Shown here piece after piece: positions 9,070-17,996 of a stretch of 64,000 nucleotides of DNA. The translations under genes were made by a program, and so were the position numbers. Source of the stretch: Betaproteobacteria bacterium GR16-43 (lineage in GTDB: Bacteria; Pseudomonadota; Gammaproteobacteria; Burkholderiales; Usitatibacteraceae); contig CP019169.1 in the NCBI GenBank assembly GCA_001953215.1, positions 4,464,001 through 4,528,000 of the forward strand, read 5' to 3'. How positions within the stretch are numbered: position 1 is the first letter of the stretch; every line of letters begins with the position of its first letter. The notes beneath the pieces were generated by a model. That model saw only the letters and a program-made list of their open reading frames with translations, did not search any database and was not told the DNA's origin.

Positions 9070-9882
9070 ATGGAACCCCTCAAGATCGGACTTTCGGCCC
9101 GGCTCCTCTATCCGGACCCGGCGCGCCAGTTCCTGCCCACGAAGACGGTGCAGTACATGGAGCAATCCGCGGCCAACTGGGTGATGTCCGGCGGCGTGCT
9201 GGCGTTCATGGTCCCCGAGATCAGCCTCGCCTCCCCGCACCTGCCCAAGGGCATCACCGTGAAGGACTACGTCGATGCCCTCGACGGGCTGGTCCTGCAG
9301 GGCGGCGCCGACATGTCGCCCGAGTCCTATGGCGAGACGCCGATGAACCCCGCGTGGTCCGGCGACAAGATCCGCGACCGCTACGAGATCGACCTCTTCA
9401 CCGAGTTCGTGCGCCAGGGCAAGCCCGTGTTCGGCATCTGCCGCGGCTGCCAGGTGATCAACGTGGCGCTCGGCGGCACGCTCTACCAGGACCTCGCCAC
9501 GCAGGTTTCCGCGGGCCACCACCGCGACGAGGCGAAGTACGAACACAACTTCCACGACATGCGCGTGCTGCCCGATACGTGGCTCGCGAAGATGTACCCG
9601 AAGGTCACGCAGACCCGCATCAACACCATCCACCACCAGGCCGTGAAGACGCTGGGCGAAGGCCTGGTCGTCGAAGCGAAGAGCGATCCGGACGAGATCG
9701 TCGAGGCGCTGCGCTGGGAGGGCCACAGTTTCGTGGTCGGGGTGCAGTGGCACCCGGAGTTCATGGATCCGAAGGACGTGTCGCTGATGGACGGCAAGCC
9801 GCTCCTCGACGCGTTCCTCGGCGCGTGCGAGCAACGCAAGAAAACAGGCAAGCCATCACCCGTCCTGGCACGAGCGGCATAA
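9070..9882 (+). CDS. Class I glutamine amidotransferase-like hydrolase (peptidase C26, PuuD-like)
   Basis: 270 residues. Nucleophile cysteine in VFGICRGCQVINVALGG, and the histidine and glutamate of the triad in VGVQWHPEF near the C-terminus. An additional NTIHHQAVKTLG substrate-side segment is typical of gamma-glutamyl-GABA hydrolases. No synthetase domain, so it acts as a stand-alone gamma-glutamyl hydrolase. The aldehyde dehydrogenase begins 8 bases downstream. Together they resemble the last steps of the gamma-glutamylated putrescine (Puu) pathway, though the kinase-like synthetase and oxidase are not in the window. The substrate remains inferred. Confidence 0.85.
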   Translation: MEPLKIGLSARLLYPDPARQFLPTKTVQYMEQSAANWVMSGGVLAFMVPEISLASPHLPKGITVKDYVDALDGLVLQGGADMSPESYGETPMNPAWSGDKIRDRYEIDLFTEFVRQGKPVFGICRGCQVINVALGGTLYQDLATQVSAGHHRDEAKYEHNFHDMRVLPDTWLAKMYPKVTQTRINTIHHQAVKTLGEGLVVEAKSDPDEIVEALRWEGHSFVVGVQWHPEFMDPKDVSLMDGKPLLDAFLGACEQRKKTGKPSPVLARAA

Positions 9883-9890
9883 GGGGAACC

Positions 9891-11258
9891 ATGCAGAAGT
9901 TGAAGGTCGTGAACCCGGCGACGGGCAAGGTCGCCGCTTTGCTCGGCGCGGATGACGCGAAAGGCGTGAAGGCGAAGTACGAACGCGCCCGCGCCGCCCA
10001 GCCCCGGTGGGCGAAGCTTCCGCTGAAGAAGCGCCTCGCGATCATCGCCAAATTCCGCGAGAAGGTCGCCACCCAGGCCGAGCGGCTCGCGAAGGTGCTC
10101 ACGACGGAGGTGGGCAAGCCCATCTCGCAATCGCGAAACGAACTGCGGGGCCTGCTGCCGCGCATCGACTTCTTCCTCGCCGAGACGGCGAAGGCGTTGA
10201 AGCCGCGGCGCGTCTCGAACGATGCGGGCATGGAAGAGCGCATCTCGCTCGAGCCGCTGGGCGTCATCGCGAACATCTCGGCCTGGAACTACCCGTACTT
10301 CGTCGGCGCGAACGTCTTCGTGCCCGCGCTCCTCACCGGCAACGCCGTGCTCTACAAGCCGTCCGAGTATTCCTCGATGACGGGCCTCGAGATCGCGCGG
10401 CTGCTGCACGAGAGCGGCGTGCCCGAGGAGATCTTCATCGCGCTGATCGGCGCGGGCGATGTCGGCGCGGCCCTCCTGAAGCAGCCCGTGGACGGCGTGT
10501 TCTTCACCGGCTCCTACGGCACCGGCAAGAAGATCGCCGAGTCCGTGCGCGGCCGCATGATCAAGCTGCAGCTCGAGCTGGGCGGCAAGGATCCCGTCTA
10601 CGTCTGCGAGGACGTGGACGTCGCCAAGGCCGCCGCGGGCATCGCCGACGGCGCGTTCTACAACACCGGCCAGAGCTGCTGCTCGGTCGAACGCATCTAC
10701 GTGCACCACAAGATCTTCCAGCCTTTCGTCGACGCCTTCGTCGCAGAGGTGAAGGGCTACAAGTCCGGCGACCCGATGGACGAAAAGACCTACATCGCCC
10801 CGCTCACGCGCGCGCCGCAGGTGAAGGTGCTCGAGGCCCAGGTGGCCGACGCGACGAAGCGAGGCGCGAAGGTCCTCACGGGCGGCAAGCGCGGCAAGGG
10901 CAGCTACTTCGAGCCGACCGTCCTGGTGGACGTGAACCACAAGATGGCCGTGATGCGCGAGGAGAGCTTCGGGCCGATCATCGGCCTCATGTCCGTGAAG
11001 GACGACGCCGAAGCCCTGCGCCTGATGAACGACACCGACTACGGCCTCACCGCCGGCATCTACACGACCGACCGCAAGCGCGCCGAAGCGCTGCTCTCCG
11101 GCGTGAACTCCGGCTCGGTGTACTGGAACTGCTGCGACCGCGTGAGCCCGAAGCTGCCGTGGTCCGGCGTGGGCCACTCGGGCGTGGGCCTCACGCTTTC
11201 GACCTACGGCATCGAGACATTCACCCGCACCAAAGCCTGGCACCTGCGCAGCGCATAA
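9891..11258 (+). CDS. NAD(P)-dependent aldehyde dehydrogenase
   Basis: 455 residues. The ATG at 9891 has AAGGGGA just upstream. Full aldehyde dehydrogenase fold: AWNYPYFVGANVFVPALLTG (cofactor side), FFTGSYGTGKKIAES, catalytic glutamate in LELGGKDPVYV and catalytic cysteine in NTGQSCCSVERIYV, with the C-terminal PWSGVGHSGVG loop. It oxidises an aldehyde to the acid. At 455 residues it is slightly short for the family and lacks a long N-terminal extension, as in semialdehyde-type enzymes. Its neighbour is the gamma-glutamyl hydrolase; the small exported protein follows 11 bases later. Confidence 0.9.
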   Translation: MQKLKVVNPATGKVAALLGADDAKGVKAKYERARAAQPRWAKLPLKKRLAIIAKFREKVATQAERLAKVLTTEVGKPISQSRNELRGLLPRIDFFLAETAKALKPRRVSNDAGMEERISLEPLGVIANISAWNYPYFVGANVFVPALLTGNAVLYKPSEYSSMTGLEIARLLHESGVPEEIFIALIGAGDVGAALLKQPVDGVFFTGSYGTGKKIAESVRGRMIKLQLELGGKDPVYVCEDVDVAKAAAGIADGAFYNTGQSCCSVERIYVHHKIFQPFVDAFVAEVKGYKSGDPMDEKTYIAPLTRAPQVKVLEAQVADATKRGAKVLTGGKRGKGSYFEPTVLVDVNHKMAVMREESFGPIIGLMSVKDDAEALRLMNDTDYGLTAGIYTTDRKRAEALLSGVNSGSVYWNCCDRVSPKLPWSGVGHSGVGLTLSTYGIETFTRTKAWHLRSA

Positions 11259-11269
11259 GGAGAATCGCC

Positions 11270-11716
11270 ATGAAGACGGTCCGCATCGCCATCGCCGCAT
11301 CCCTGCTCTTCACCGGCGACGCTCTCGCCCAGCGCTACGAGGAGACCGAAGCCTACAAGTCGGGCTTCAAGGAAGGCTATTCGAAGGGCTATCGCGAGGG
11401 CATCGCCGAGGGCGAGAAGCGCGCCGGCAACTACGCGCCCCCGCCGCCCGTGGCCGCGCCGAAGCCCGTGCTCGGGCCGATCACGATCTCGAACGCGTAC
11501 TACGGCACGGAAAAGAAGAACTGCAACGCCACGCATTGGCTTTCGCGCCGCGTGAACGGGCGCTCGACGGCTTCGGTGGACGTGGAGAATTCGATCTGCG
11601 GCGATCCGGCGCCCGGTGCGCGGAAGAGCCTCGAGGTGAGCTACATCTGCGGCCAGGTCGCCAAGACGGCCTCGGCGTACGAACACCGCACGCTCTACCT
11701 CGACTGCACGAGCTAG
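11270..11716 (+). CDS. Small exported protein with GY repeats
   Basis: 148 residues with a signal peptide (IAIAASLLFTGDALAQ) and an AAGGAGAA ribosome site. After the signal there is a short Gly/Tyr/Lys repeat with a four-residue period (GFKEGYSKGYREGIAEG), then a proline-rich linker and a C-terminal domain with four cysteines (NCNATHW, ICGDP, YICGQ, LDCTS) that could form two disulfides. No family recognised. The gene is probably co-transcribed with the aldehyde dehydrogenase but is not obviously related to it. Its TAG stop overlaps the convergent diguanylate cyclase stop through a shared CTAG. Confidence 0.72.
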   Translation: MKTVRIAIAASLLFTGDALAQRYEETEAYKSGFKEGYSKGYREGIAEGEKRAGNYAPPPPVAAPKPVLGPITISNAYYGTEKKNCNATHWLSRRVNGRSTASVDVENSICGDPAPGARKSLEVSYICGQVAKTASAYEHRTLYLDCTS

Positions 11717-13218
11717 GTTTTTTCGACGCGGTTCTTGCCGGACGCCTTCGCCGAGTGCATCGCGGCGTCGGCGCGGCGCAGCAGGTCGTCCTGCGTCTCG
11801 CCGGCCTTGCGCTCGGTCACGCCGGCGCTGAACGTGATGAACACGCGCTCGTTGTTGAAGAGAAAGAAGCGCTTGGTGAGCTCGCGCTGCAGGCGCGTCA
11901 TCACCTCGGCCGCCTCCGCCACGCCCGTATCGGGCAGCAGGATCACGAATTCCTCGCCGCCGAAGCGCGACATGGTGTCGGTCGGGCGCAGCGTCCGGCG
12001 CATCGCCTTCGCGAGGTGCGTGAGCGCCCCGTCTCCACCCAGGTGACCCAGGCGATTGTTCAGCGACTTGAAGTTGTCCAGGTCGAGTAGCGCCACCGAA
12101 AGCTTGCCCCCGGCGCGCTCGGCACGCGCGAGCTCGGTGTTGAACGCCTGGTCCAGGCCGCGGCGGTTCAGCAGCTCTGTGAGCGGGTCCTTGGTGATGA
12201 GGTCGGAGATCGAAGCGAGCTCGCCCTCGAGCTGGCGCACGCGCCGCTCGCCGGCCTCGACTTCATCCTTCGCGGCCTTCAACTCCTCGTGGGCCTTCCT
12301 CACGTCGGCGCCCAGCCCCCGCGCGTCGGAGACGATCGCGGAGACCACGTCGGAAATCTCGCGCACGCTGGTCGCGGCCGCCACCTTCGCGGCATGGCGT
12401 TCGAAGCGCATCGGATACTCGTCGGTCGCCGCGGCAAAGGAACCGAAGCGCTGCAGCACGATCTCGACGAACTGGCGCAGCGCGCGCTTGGCCTCGTCGA
12501 GGCTCGCCTTGATCATGGCCTGGCGGTAGGCCGCTTCGCGCAAGGTCTTCTCCGCTTCCATGATGGCCCGCGGGTCGAGCGGATCGCCGATCAACGCCTG
12601 GGCGCGCTGGATCTGGCCCTTCAGCCACGGCTCCTCGCCCACCAGGTCGGCCACGTTGCGTGCGAGCACGTCGATCAACGAACGCAGGCTGCGGATCACT
12701 TCGTCCACCGCTTCGCCTCGCACTTCGAGCTTGAACCAGAAGTCGCGCAACTGGCGCGAGAGCGTCTGCAGGGACGCGGGCGTGGTCGCGGAGCGGAACG
12801 CTTCGGCGATCGCCTGCGATTCCTGCGCCAGCACCGGCGTGTAGCCGAGGCGCTCGGAGACGGCCGTCGTGATCGTGGCGGCGAGCAACTCGCGCAGCGC
12901 CTCGCCATCGGCGGTCGGGGCATTCAATTCGATTGTGGGCGGAGCCACGGTCTCGAGCATGCGGTCGAGGATGACGGGCAGCCGGTCCCAGCTCCCGTTG
13001 TCGATCACGGCCACCAGCGCCATCGCGGTGCGCTTGCCCTGCCCCGCCCTGGCGCGGGCATCGGCGAACTGGCGCAGCGCCGAGATGGCCGGGTGCTTCG
13101 CCGGCACGCCCGAGACTTCGGCGTAGATCTCGGCGTAGTTCTCCGGCGTGGGAAGGACCCGTCGCGACGCGAGGCGGCGAAGGGTTTCCCGGGCAACTTC
13201 GTTGGGTTTGGTGGCCAT
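11713..13218 (-). CDS. Cytoplasmic diguanylate cyclase (GGDEF)
   Basis: 501 residues from the ATG at 13218 (MATKPNEVARETLRRLA). The N-terminal ~300 residues are helical with no membrane segment. A coiled-coil-like stretch around KAAKDEVEAGERRVRQLEGE leads into the GGDEF domain (LITKDPLTELLNRRG, DLDNFKSLNNRLGH, active-site FGGEEF). RPTD five residues before GGEEF is the RxxD inhibitory site, so product inhibition by c-di-GMP is expected. The enzyme should make c-di-GMP from two GTP. The sensor input is unrecognised. Confidence 0.9.
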   Translation of the reverse strand: MATKPNEVARETLRRLASRRVLPTPENYAEIYAEVSGVPAKHPAISALRQFADARARAGQGKRTAMALVAVIDNGSWDRLPVILDRMLETVAPPTIELNAPTADGEALRELLAATITTAVSERLGYTPVLAQESQAIAEAFRSATTPASLQTLSRQLRDFWFKLEVRGEAVDEVIRSLRSLIDVLARNVADLVGEEPWLKGQIQRAQALIGDPLDPRAIMEAEKTLREAAYRQAMIKASLDEAKRALRQFVEIVLQRFGSFAAATDEYPMRFERHAAKVAAATSVREISDVVSAIVSDARGLGADVRKAHEELKAAKDEVEAGERRVRQLEGELASISDLITKDPLTELLNRRGLDQAFNTELARAERAGGKLSVALLDLDNFKSLNNRLGHLGGDGALTHLAKAMRRTLRPTDTMSRFGGEEFVILLPDTGVAEAAEVMTRLQRELTKRFFLFNNERVFITFSAGVTERKAGETQDDLLRRADAAMHSAKASGKNRVEKT

Positions 13219-13338
13219 GACGGGTCCCACTATGGGGCCGGGGTTCCCCCTCCCAAAGCCCGAGAAGCGGGCCAAAAACCCGCCTTTCCCGGAAACGCCC
13301 GCGTCGTACAATGACCTCGGGGAAAAGAAGGGGGAAGC

Positions 13339-14967
13339 ATGGCCACCATCATCCTGTTGTCGGCGTTCATCATCTCGATCGTCGCGCTGGTCTTCTTCAT
13401 CGTGGCGATGATCCGGGGCTGGTTCGACCCGGACTCGAAAGGCGCCGAAGTCATCTTCGCCGCGAACGAGATCGGCAACCCGGAGGACCCGGCTGCGAGC
13501 CCCGAGGCCCGCAAGGCGCTGGAACGGACTTCACCCGAGGGCGACGACCACGCCCCCGACCCGCGGGAGCTCGAATCGCGGGCGGCCGCGGACCGCTCCA
13601 CCGACACCATCACCTTCGTCTTCCTCAGCTGCGCGATCGTGTGGCTGCTCGCGGCGTCGTTCGCCGGCCTCACCGCCTCCATCAAGATGCACGAGCCGGA
13701 TTGGCTCGGCGCCTACGAGTGGCTCACTTTCGGGCGCATCCGCACGCTGCACCTGAACGCGCTCGCCTACGGGTTCCTGCCGATGGCCGGCCTGGGCCTC
13801 GCCATCTGGATGCTGCCGCGCCTGCTGAAGACCACGCTGGTGGGTGGGCAGTTCGCGCTCCTCGGCGCCATCCTGTGGAACGCGGGACTCATCGCGGGAC
13901 TGGGCGCCATCGCCGCGGGCTTCAGCGACGGCATGGAGTGGCTCGAGATGCCCTGGCAGGTCGACATCCTGCTGGTCGTGGGCGGCGCCATCGTCGCGGT
14001 CACGCTGGTGCTCACGCTGCGGCGTCGCAACGTGGACCATCTCTATGTTTCGGTCTGGTACATGGGAGCCGCCCTCTTCTGGTTCCCGATCCTCTTCCTC
14101 GTGGGCAACATTCCCGGCGTGCACTTCGGCGTCCAGCAGGCCGCGATGAACTGGTGGTACGGGCACAACGCGTTGGGGCTCTTCTTCACGCCGCTGGCCC
14201 TGGCCACCATCTACTACTTCCTGCCGAAGGTGATGGGCACGCCGGTGAAGTCCTACGCGCTCTCGCTGCTGGGCTTCTGGACGCTCGCGTTCTTCTACGG
14301 GCAGGTCGGCGCGCACCACCTCATCGGCTCGCCGGTGCCGGGCTGGCTCATCACGCTGTCGATCGTGCAGAGCATGATGATGGTGATCCCGGTGTTCGCG
14401 TTCTCGGTGAACCAGTACTACACGATGCAGGGCAAGCTGCGCATGCTGCTGCACTCGCCCACGCTGCGCTTCCTGGCCTTCGCCGGCCTCATGTACGCGG
14501 CGAGCTCGGTGCAGGGCTCGTTCGAGGCGCTGCGCGCCATCAACACCGTCACCCACTTCACGCACTACACCGTGGGCCACGCGCATCTCGGCCTCTACGG
14601 TTTCGTCGCCATGGCGCTCTTCGGCGGCATGTACTTCGTGATGCCGCGCGTGATGCAACGCGAGTGGCCCTATCCGAAGCTGATCCTCGTGCACTTCTGG
14701 CTCTCGGTCGCGGGGATCGGCATCTACTTCATCGCCCTCACGTTCGGCGGCTGGTTCCAGGGCATGGCGATGCTCGACGCCACGCGGCCGTTCATGGAGT
14801 CGGTCACGCTCACCCTGCCCTACCTCAAGGGCCGCAGCATCGGGGGCGCCCTGATGACGCTGGCCCACGTCGTGTTCGCCGCGCACTTCGTCGCGATGGT
14901 CTTGCGGCTGGGGCCGGCACGCGACGCGCCCGCGCTCTTCTACGTGCCGAAGGGGGACCGCGCATGA
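13339..14967 (+). CDS. ccoN: cbb3-type cytochrome oxidase subunit I (CcoN) with N-terminal extension
   Basis: 542 residues. The core is a C-family heme-copper oxidase: low-spin heme histidine in RTLHLNALAYGF, CuB histidines in WWYGHNALGLFF and GAHHLIGSPVP, with the catalytic tyrosine six residues before HH, and heme ligands in HYTVGHAHLG. Before the core there is an extra membrane segment (residues 3-27) followed by WFDPDSKGAEVIF and an acidic, proline-rich linker. This extension resembles the small maturation protein CcoS, so it may be a CcoS-like fusion (inference). The gene heads an operon with CcoO, a cytochrome c and SCO. A TACAAT hexamer at 13307 could be a -10 element. Confidence 0.92.
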   Translation: MATIILLSAFIISIVALVFFIVAMIRGWFDPDSKGAEVIFAANEIGNPEDPAASPEARKALERTSPEGDDHAPDPRELESRAAADRSTDTITFVFLSCAIVWLLAASFAGLTASIKMHEPDWLGAYEWLTFGRIRTLHLNALAYGFLPMAGLGLAIWMLPRLLKTTLVGGQFALLGAILWNAGLIAGLGAIAAGFSDGMEWLEMPWQVDILLVVGGAIVAVTLVLTLRRRNVDHLYVSVWYMGAALFWFPILFLVGNIPGVHFGVQQAAMNWWYGHNALGLFFTPLALATIYYFLPKVMGTPVKSYALSLLGFWTLAFFYGQVGAHHLIGSPVPGWLITLSIVQSMMMVIPVFAFSVNQYYTMQGKLRMLLHSPTLRFLAFAGLMYAASSVQGSFEALRAINTVTHFTHYTVGHAHLGLYGFVAMALFGGMYFVMPRVMQREWPYPKLILVHFWLSVAGIGIYFIALTFGGWFQGMAMLDATRPFMESVTLTLPYLKGRSIGGALMTLAHVVFAAHFVAMVLRLGPARDAPALFYVPKGDRA

Positions 14968-15557
14968 AAAGCGAAAAGGTCCTGATCGCCGGCGCCCTGG
15001 TGATGATCGGCATCGCCGGCGGGCTGCTCGTGGTGATCCCGTTCATCCAGTTGAAGGACATCAAGCCGCCCAAGGGCCTCAAGCCCTACACCTCGTCGCA
15101 ACAGCGCGGACGCGAGGAGTACATCAAGCAGGGATGCGTCTACTGCCACTCGCAGCAGCCGCGCGACCGCCGCCAGGCCCCGGACGCCGAGCGCGGATGG
15201 GGGCGGCCTTCCGTGGCCGGCGACTACTACTACGACCGGCCGCACTTGCTGGGCACCATGCGTACCGGCCCCGACCTCCTCAACATCGGGGCGCGCCAGC
15301 CCAGCCTCGACTGGCACCTGGGCCACCTCTACCAGCCGCGCGCCTACGTTCCGGGCAGCATCATGCCGCCGTACGGATTCCTCTTCGACGTGAAGGAGAA
15401 GGCCGATCCGGGCGAACGCGTGATCAGCCTGCCTCCGGACTTCGCGCCCAAGGGCATGGTCGTCGTCGCGCAGCCGCGCGCGCTCGACCTCGCCAATTAC
15501 CTCATCGCGCTCGACCGCACGTATCCCGCGATCGACGCCCCCGAAGCGAAGCGCTGA
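14964..15557 (+). CDS. ccoO: cbb3-type oxidase mono-heme subunit (CcoO)
   Basis: 197 residues. Its ATG overlaps the CcoN stop as ATGA. One N-terminal membrane anchor (VLIAGALVMIGIAGGLLVVI) and a single covalent heme site, GCVYCHSQQPRD, with conserved downstream GPDLLNIG and the axial methionine in SIMPPYGFLF. These are the hallmarks of CcoO, which passes electrons from a c-type cytochrome to CcoN in the inner membrane and faces the periplasm. The length is typical. Confidence 0.9.
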   Translation: MKSEKVLIAGALVMIGIAGGLLVVIPFIQLKDIKPPKGLKPYTSSQQRGREEYIKQGCVYCHSQQPRDRRQAPDAERGWGRPSVAGDYYYDRPHLLGTMRTGPDLLNIGARQPSLDWHLGHLYQPRAYVPGSIMPPYGFLFDVKEKADPGERVISLPPDFAPKGMVVVAQPRALDLANYLIALDRTYPAIDAPEAKR

Positions 15558-15566
15558 GGAGCCGCC

Positions 15567-16160
15567 ATGGACCCGAAACAGGTTTCCGCGCAGGAAAAAC
15601 GCGAGCACGCCGACCCGCACGAGCAGGCGATGTCGATCCCGATCCCGATCCTCATCCTCGTGGCGCTGATGGTGATCTTCGGCATCTTCTACATCCTCGC
15701 GGGCGATTCCTCGACGCCCCCGGAGTACGGCGACCAGCGCACGATGAAGGACCTCATGGCCAAGGCCGCGTCGACGTCCGACTCGGTCGATGGCGCGGCG
15801 ATCTACACCGCGCGCTGCGTGGCCTGCCACCAGGCCACCGGCGCGGGCCTGCCGGGCGTCTTCCCGCCGCTCGCCGGATCCGACTGGGTCGCGGGCAAGC
15901 CGGAAGTGATCGCGAAGATCGTGCTGCATGGCGTGCAGGGCACGCTCACCGTGAACGGCACGGCCTTCAATGGCGCGATGCCGCCGTTCAAGGAGCAGAT
16001 GAACGACGTGGAGATCGCCGCGGTCGCCACCTACGTGCGCAAGAGCTGGGGCAATGCCGCGCCGCCGGTCGGCGCGGCCGTGGTGGCGGCCGCGCGCACC
16101 GAGACCGCCTCGCGCACCGAGCCCTGGAAGGGCGACGCCGAACTCGCGGCGATGAAATGA
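15567..16160 (+). CDS. Membrane-anchored mono-heme cytochrome c (in the position of CcoP)
   Basis: 197 residues. The ATG has GAGGAG upstream. A soluble N-terminal tail precedes one membrane segment (IPIPILILVALMVIFGIFYI), followed by a single cytochrome c domain with CVACH and the axial methionine in GAMPPFKEQM. Canonical CcoP has two hemes and a TM near the start; this subunit has only one heme and a C-terminal Ala-rich tail. It probably hands electrons to CcoO in place of CcoP. It sits between CcoO and SCO and its stop overlaps the SCO start. Confidence 0.85.
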   Translation: MDPKQVSAQEKREHADPHEQAMSIPIPILILVALMVIFGIFYILAGDSSTPPEYGDQRTMKDLMAKAASTSDSVDGAAIYTARCVACHQATGAGLPGVFPPLAGSDWVAGKPEVIAKIVLHGVQGTLTVNGTAFNGAMPPFKEQMNDVEIAAVATYVRKSWGNAAPPVGAAVVAAARTETASRTEPWKGDAELAAMK

Positions 16161-16789
16161 ACGCCCCGCGGCCGCTCCTGCCCACGCTCGCCGCCGTGGG
16201 CGTCACGCTCGGCGTGGCGTTCGCCGCCGCCGCGCACCTCACGCTGGGCTTTCGTGCCTTCACCGCCGAGGACGCGCGCCGCATCCGCGTCGCCGAGTCC
16301 GCGGTTGCGCTCTCGCCGTTGGAAGTCGTCGACGCATCCGGACGCACGCGCACGCTCTGGAACGCCGATCCCGCGGCGCGAGCCTGGCTCGTCACCTTCG
16401 TCTACACGCGCTGCCCGTCGGCGTGCCTGGCCCTCGGCACGGAATTCCAGCAGCTCCAGCGCTCCGTGCTCTCGACGGGAAAGGATTCGCACGTGCGCTT
16501 CGCCAGCGTCTCCTTCGACCGCACGCACGACACGAGCGCGGAGCTGGCCCGCTACGCCGAACGCTTCCGGGCCGATCCCGCGCTCTGGAGCGTGGCCGTA
16601 CCCACCACCGACGCGGCGCTCGCCAAGCTGCTCGCCGAATCGGGCGTCGTGGTGATCCGCGACGGGCTCGGCGGCTACACGCACAACGCCGCGATCCACG
16701 TGGTCACGCCGTCGGGAAAGCTGGTGGCCATCTTCGACCTCGAGCGCTATTCCGAAGCGCTTGCCTTTGCAGTGAATCTCGCATCATGA
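16157..16789 (+). CDS. SCO1/SenC-type copper chaperone
   Basis: 210 residues with one N-terminal membrane segment (LAAVGVTLGVAFAAAAHLTL). Thioredoxin-like fold with the copper-binding CxxxC visible as TRCPSACLALG and the third ligand histidine in YTHNAAIHVV. SCO proteins deliver copper to oxidase metal centres; in cbb3 systems they help load CuB. ATGA overlaps on both sides tie the gene to the cytochrome c and to the following membrane protein. The sequence VSFDRTHDTS matches the usual VSxDPxxDT segment with Arg for Pro. Confidence 0.88.
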   Translation: MNAPRPLLPTLAAVGVTLGVAFAAAAHLTLGFRAFTAEDARRIRVAESAVALSPLEVVDASGRTRTLWNADPAARAWLVTFVYTRCPSACLALGTEFQQLQRSVLSTGKDSHVRFASVSFDRTHDTSAELARYAERFRADPALWSVAVPTTDAALAKLLAESGVVVIRDGLGGYTHNAAIHVVTPSGKLVAIFDLERYSEALAFAVNLAS

Positions 16790-17301
16790 ATCCACTCGCC
16801 GGACTGGAAGCCGACATGGCCCTGCACATGCTGGTGGAATTCCCGCTGCTCGTCGGCGCGGGGGCGGCACTCGCGCACTACGCACCGCGGCGCATCGACG
16901 AAGCGATCGCGCCGTTCGACCGCTATGGCCTCGCAGGCTGGACGCTCGCGAGCCTGGTCGCGGCCTACTGGATGATTCCCTCGGCCCTCGATGCGGCACT
17001 GGGCAGCAGCGTCGTGAATGCGTTCAAGTACGCGAGCCTGCTCGCCGCGGGGTTCGCGCTGCGGGGCTCGCTCCGCCGTTCGCCGTTCGCGCTCGAGGCG
17101 TTCTTCGTCGGCAACTTCACCTGGATGGCCGCCACCGTGGGGCTGGTCTACCAGGACGCGGACGTGCAGCTCTGCCTGAACTACCTCGCGGGCTCCCAGC
17201 AACAAGCGGGCCGCGGCCTCGTGCTCCTCGCCGTCGCCGCGCTCGTCGGATGGTTCGCACTGCGTTCGGCACGCGTGATGCCGCGCGTACCGGCGGGCTG
17301 A
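16786..17301 (+). CDS. Five-helix membrane protein of the oxidase cluster
   Basis: 171 residues with about five predicted membrane helices. The sequence ALHMLVEFPLLVGAGAALA followed by AAYWMIPSALDAAL recalls the histidine/WMLPxALD pattern of CtaG-like (caa3_CtaG) membrane proteins involved in copper oxidase assembly, but it is shorter than that family and the likeness is by eye. Its start overlaps the SCO stop, which supports a role in oxidase assembly. Otherwise unknown. Confidence 0.7.
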   Translation: MNPLAGLEADMALHMLVEFPLLVGAGAALAHYAPRRIDEAIAPFDRYGLAGWTLASLVAAYWMIPSALDAALGSSVVNAFKYASLLAAGFALRGSLRRSPFALEAFFVGNFTWMAATVGLVYQDADVQLCLNYLAGSQQQAGRGLVLLAVAALVGWFALRSARVMPRVPAG

Positions 17302-17305
17302 CGCG

Positions 17306-17989
17306 ATGGACACCTTGCTCCTGCAGAGCTTCTTCTCCTCGGCGCTGGTCGCGATCGCGGCGCTCATCCCGATCACCAATCCGCCCGGCAACGCGCCGAT
17401 CTTCCTGCAGTTCACCGAGGGGCTCGACGAAGCCGAGCGCATGTCGCTCGCGAAGCGCGTGGCGTTCAACTGCTTCCTGTTGCTGCTCGTGTCGGCTTTT
17501 GCGGGAAGCTACATCCTGCAGTTCTTCGACATCTCGCTGCCGGTGGTGCGCGTGGCCGGGGGCTTGCTCGTCGCGTCGATGGCCTGGCGCCTGCTGACCG
17601 CCGAAGCCGACGACGAAGCGCGCGAGGATCTTCCCGCCGGCCCCGTCATGCGGCCGGCGAACATCGGCGTGCGCGCCTTCTACCCGCTGGCTTTCCCCGT
17701 CACGGTCGGGCCGGGCTCGATCTCGGTCGCGATCGCGCTGGGGGCGAGCGTGCAGTCGAGTTCGCGCGGCTCCTTCATCGCGACCACGGTCGGGTTCGTG
17801 GTGGGCATCGCCATCGTCGCCGTGCTGATCGGCCTCGCGTTTCGCTACGCGGCGCGCTTCGTGCGCCTGCTGGGCCCCAACGGCACGATGGTGTTCCTGC
17901 GGCTTTCGGCGTTCATCCTGCTGTGCATCGGCGTGCAGATCGGCTGGGACGGCGTGAGCGAGCTGCTCGCGCCGTGGAAGGCGCGCTGA
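17306..17989 (+). CDS. MarC-family membrane protein
   Basis: 227 residues with six predicted membrane helices. The IPITNPPGNAPIFLQF loop in the first third and the second-half FPVTVGPGSISVAIAL repeat identify the MarC (UPF0056) family, which is an integral membrane protein family of uncertain transport function; it is not an antibiotic resistance determinant despite the name. The gene begins 4 bases after the oxidase-cluster membrane protein and may be in the same transcript. The stop codon is set in a GCGCGC-TGA-GCGCGC palindrome at 17981-17995, convergent with the cyclase gene. Confidence 0.9.
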   Translation: MDTLLLQSFFSSALVAIAALIPITNPPGNAPIFLQFTEGLDEAERMSLAKRVAFNCFLLLLVSAFAGSYILQFFDISLPVVRVAGGLLVASMAWRLLTAEADDEAREDLPAGPVMRPANIGVRAFYPLAFPVTVGPGSISVAIALGASVQSSSRGSFIATTVGFVVGIAIVAVLIGLAFRYAARFVRLLGPNGTMVFLRLSAFILLCIGVQIGWDGVSELLAPWKAR

Positions 17990-17996
17990 GCGCGCG

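Noticed and set aside
13219-13338. FNR/Anr-type TTGAT-N4-ATCAA box before ccoN
   Set aside because: Looked for because cbb3 oxidases are often FNR-controlled; no such box is visible, only a weak TACAAT hexamer.
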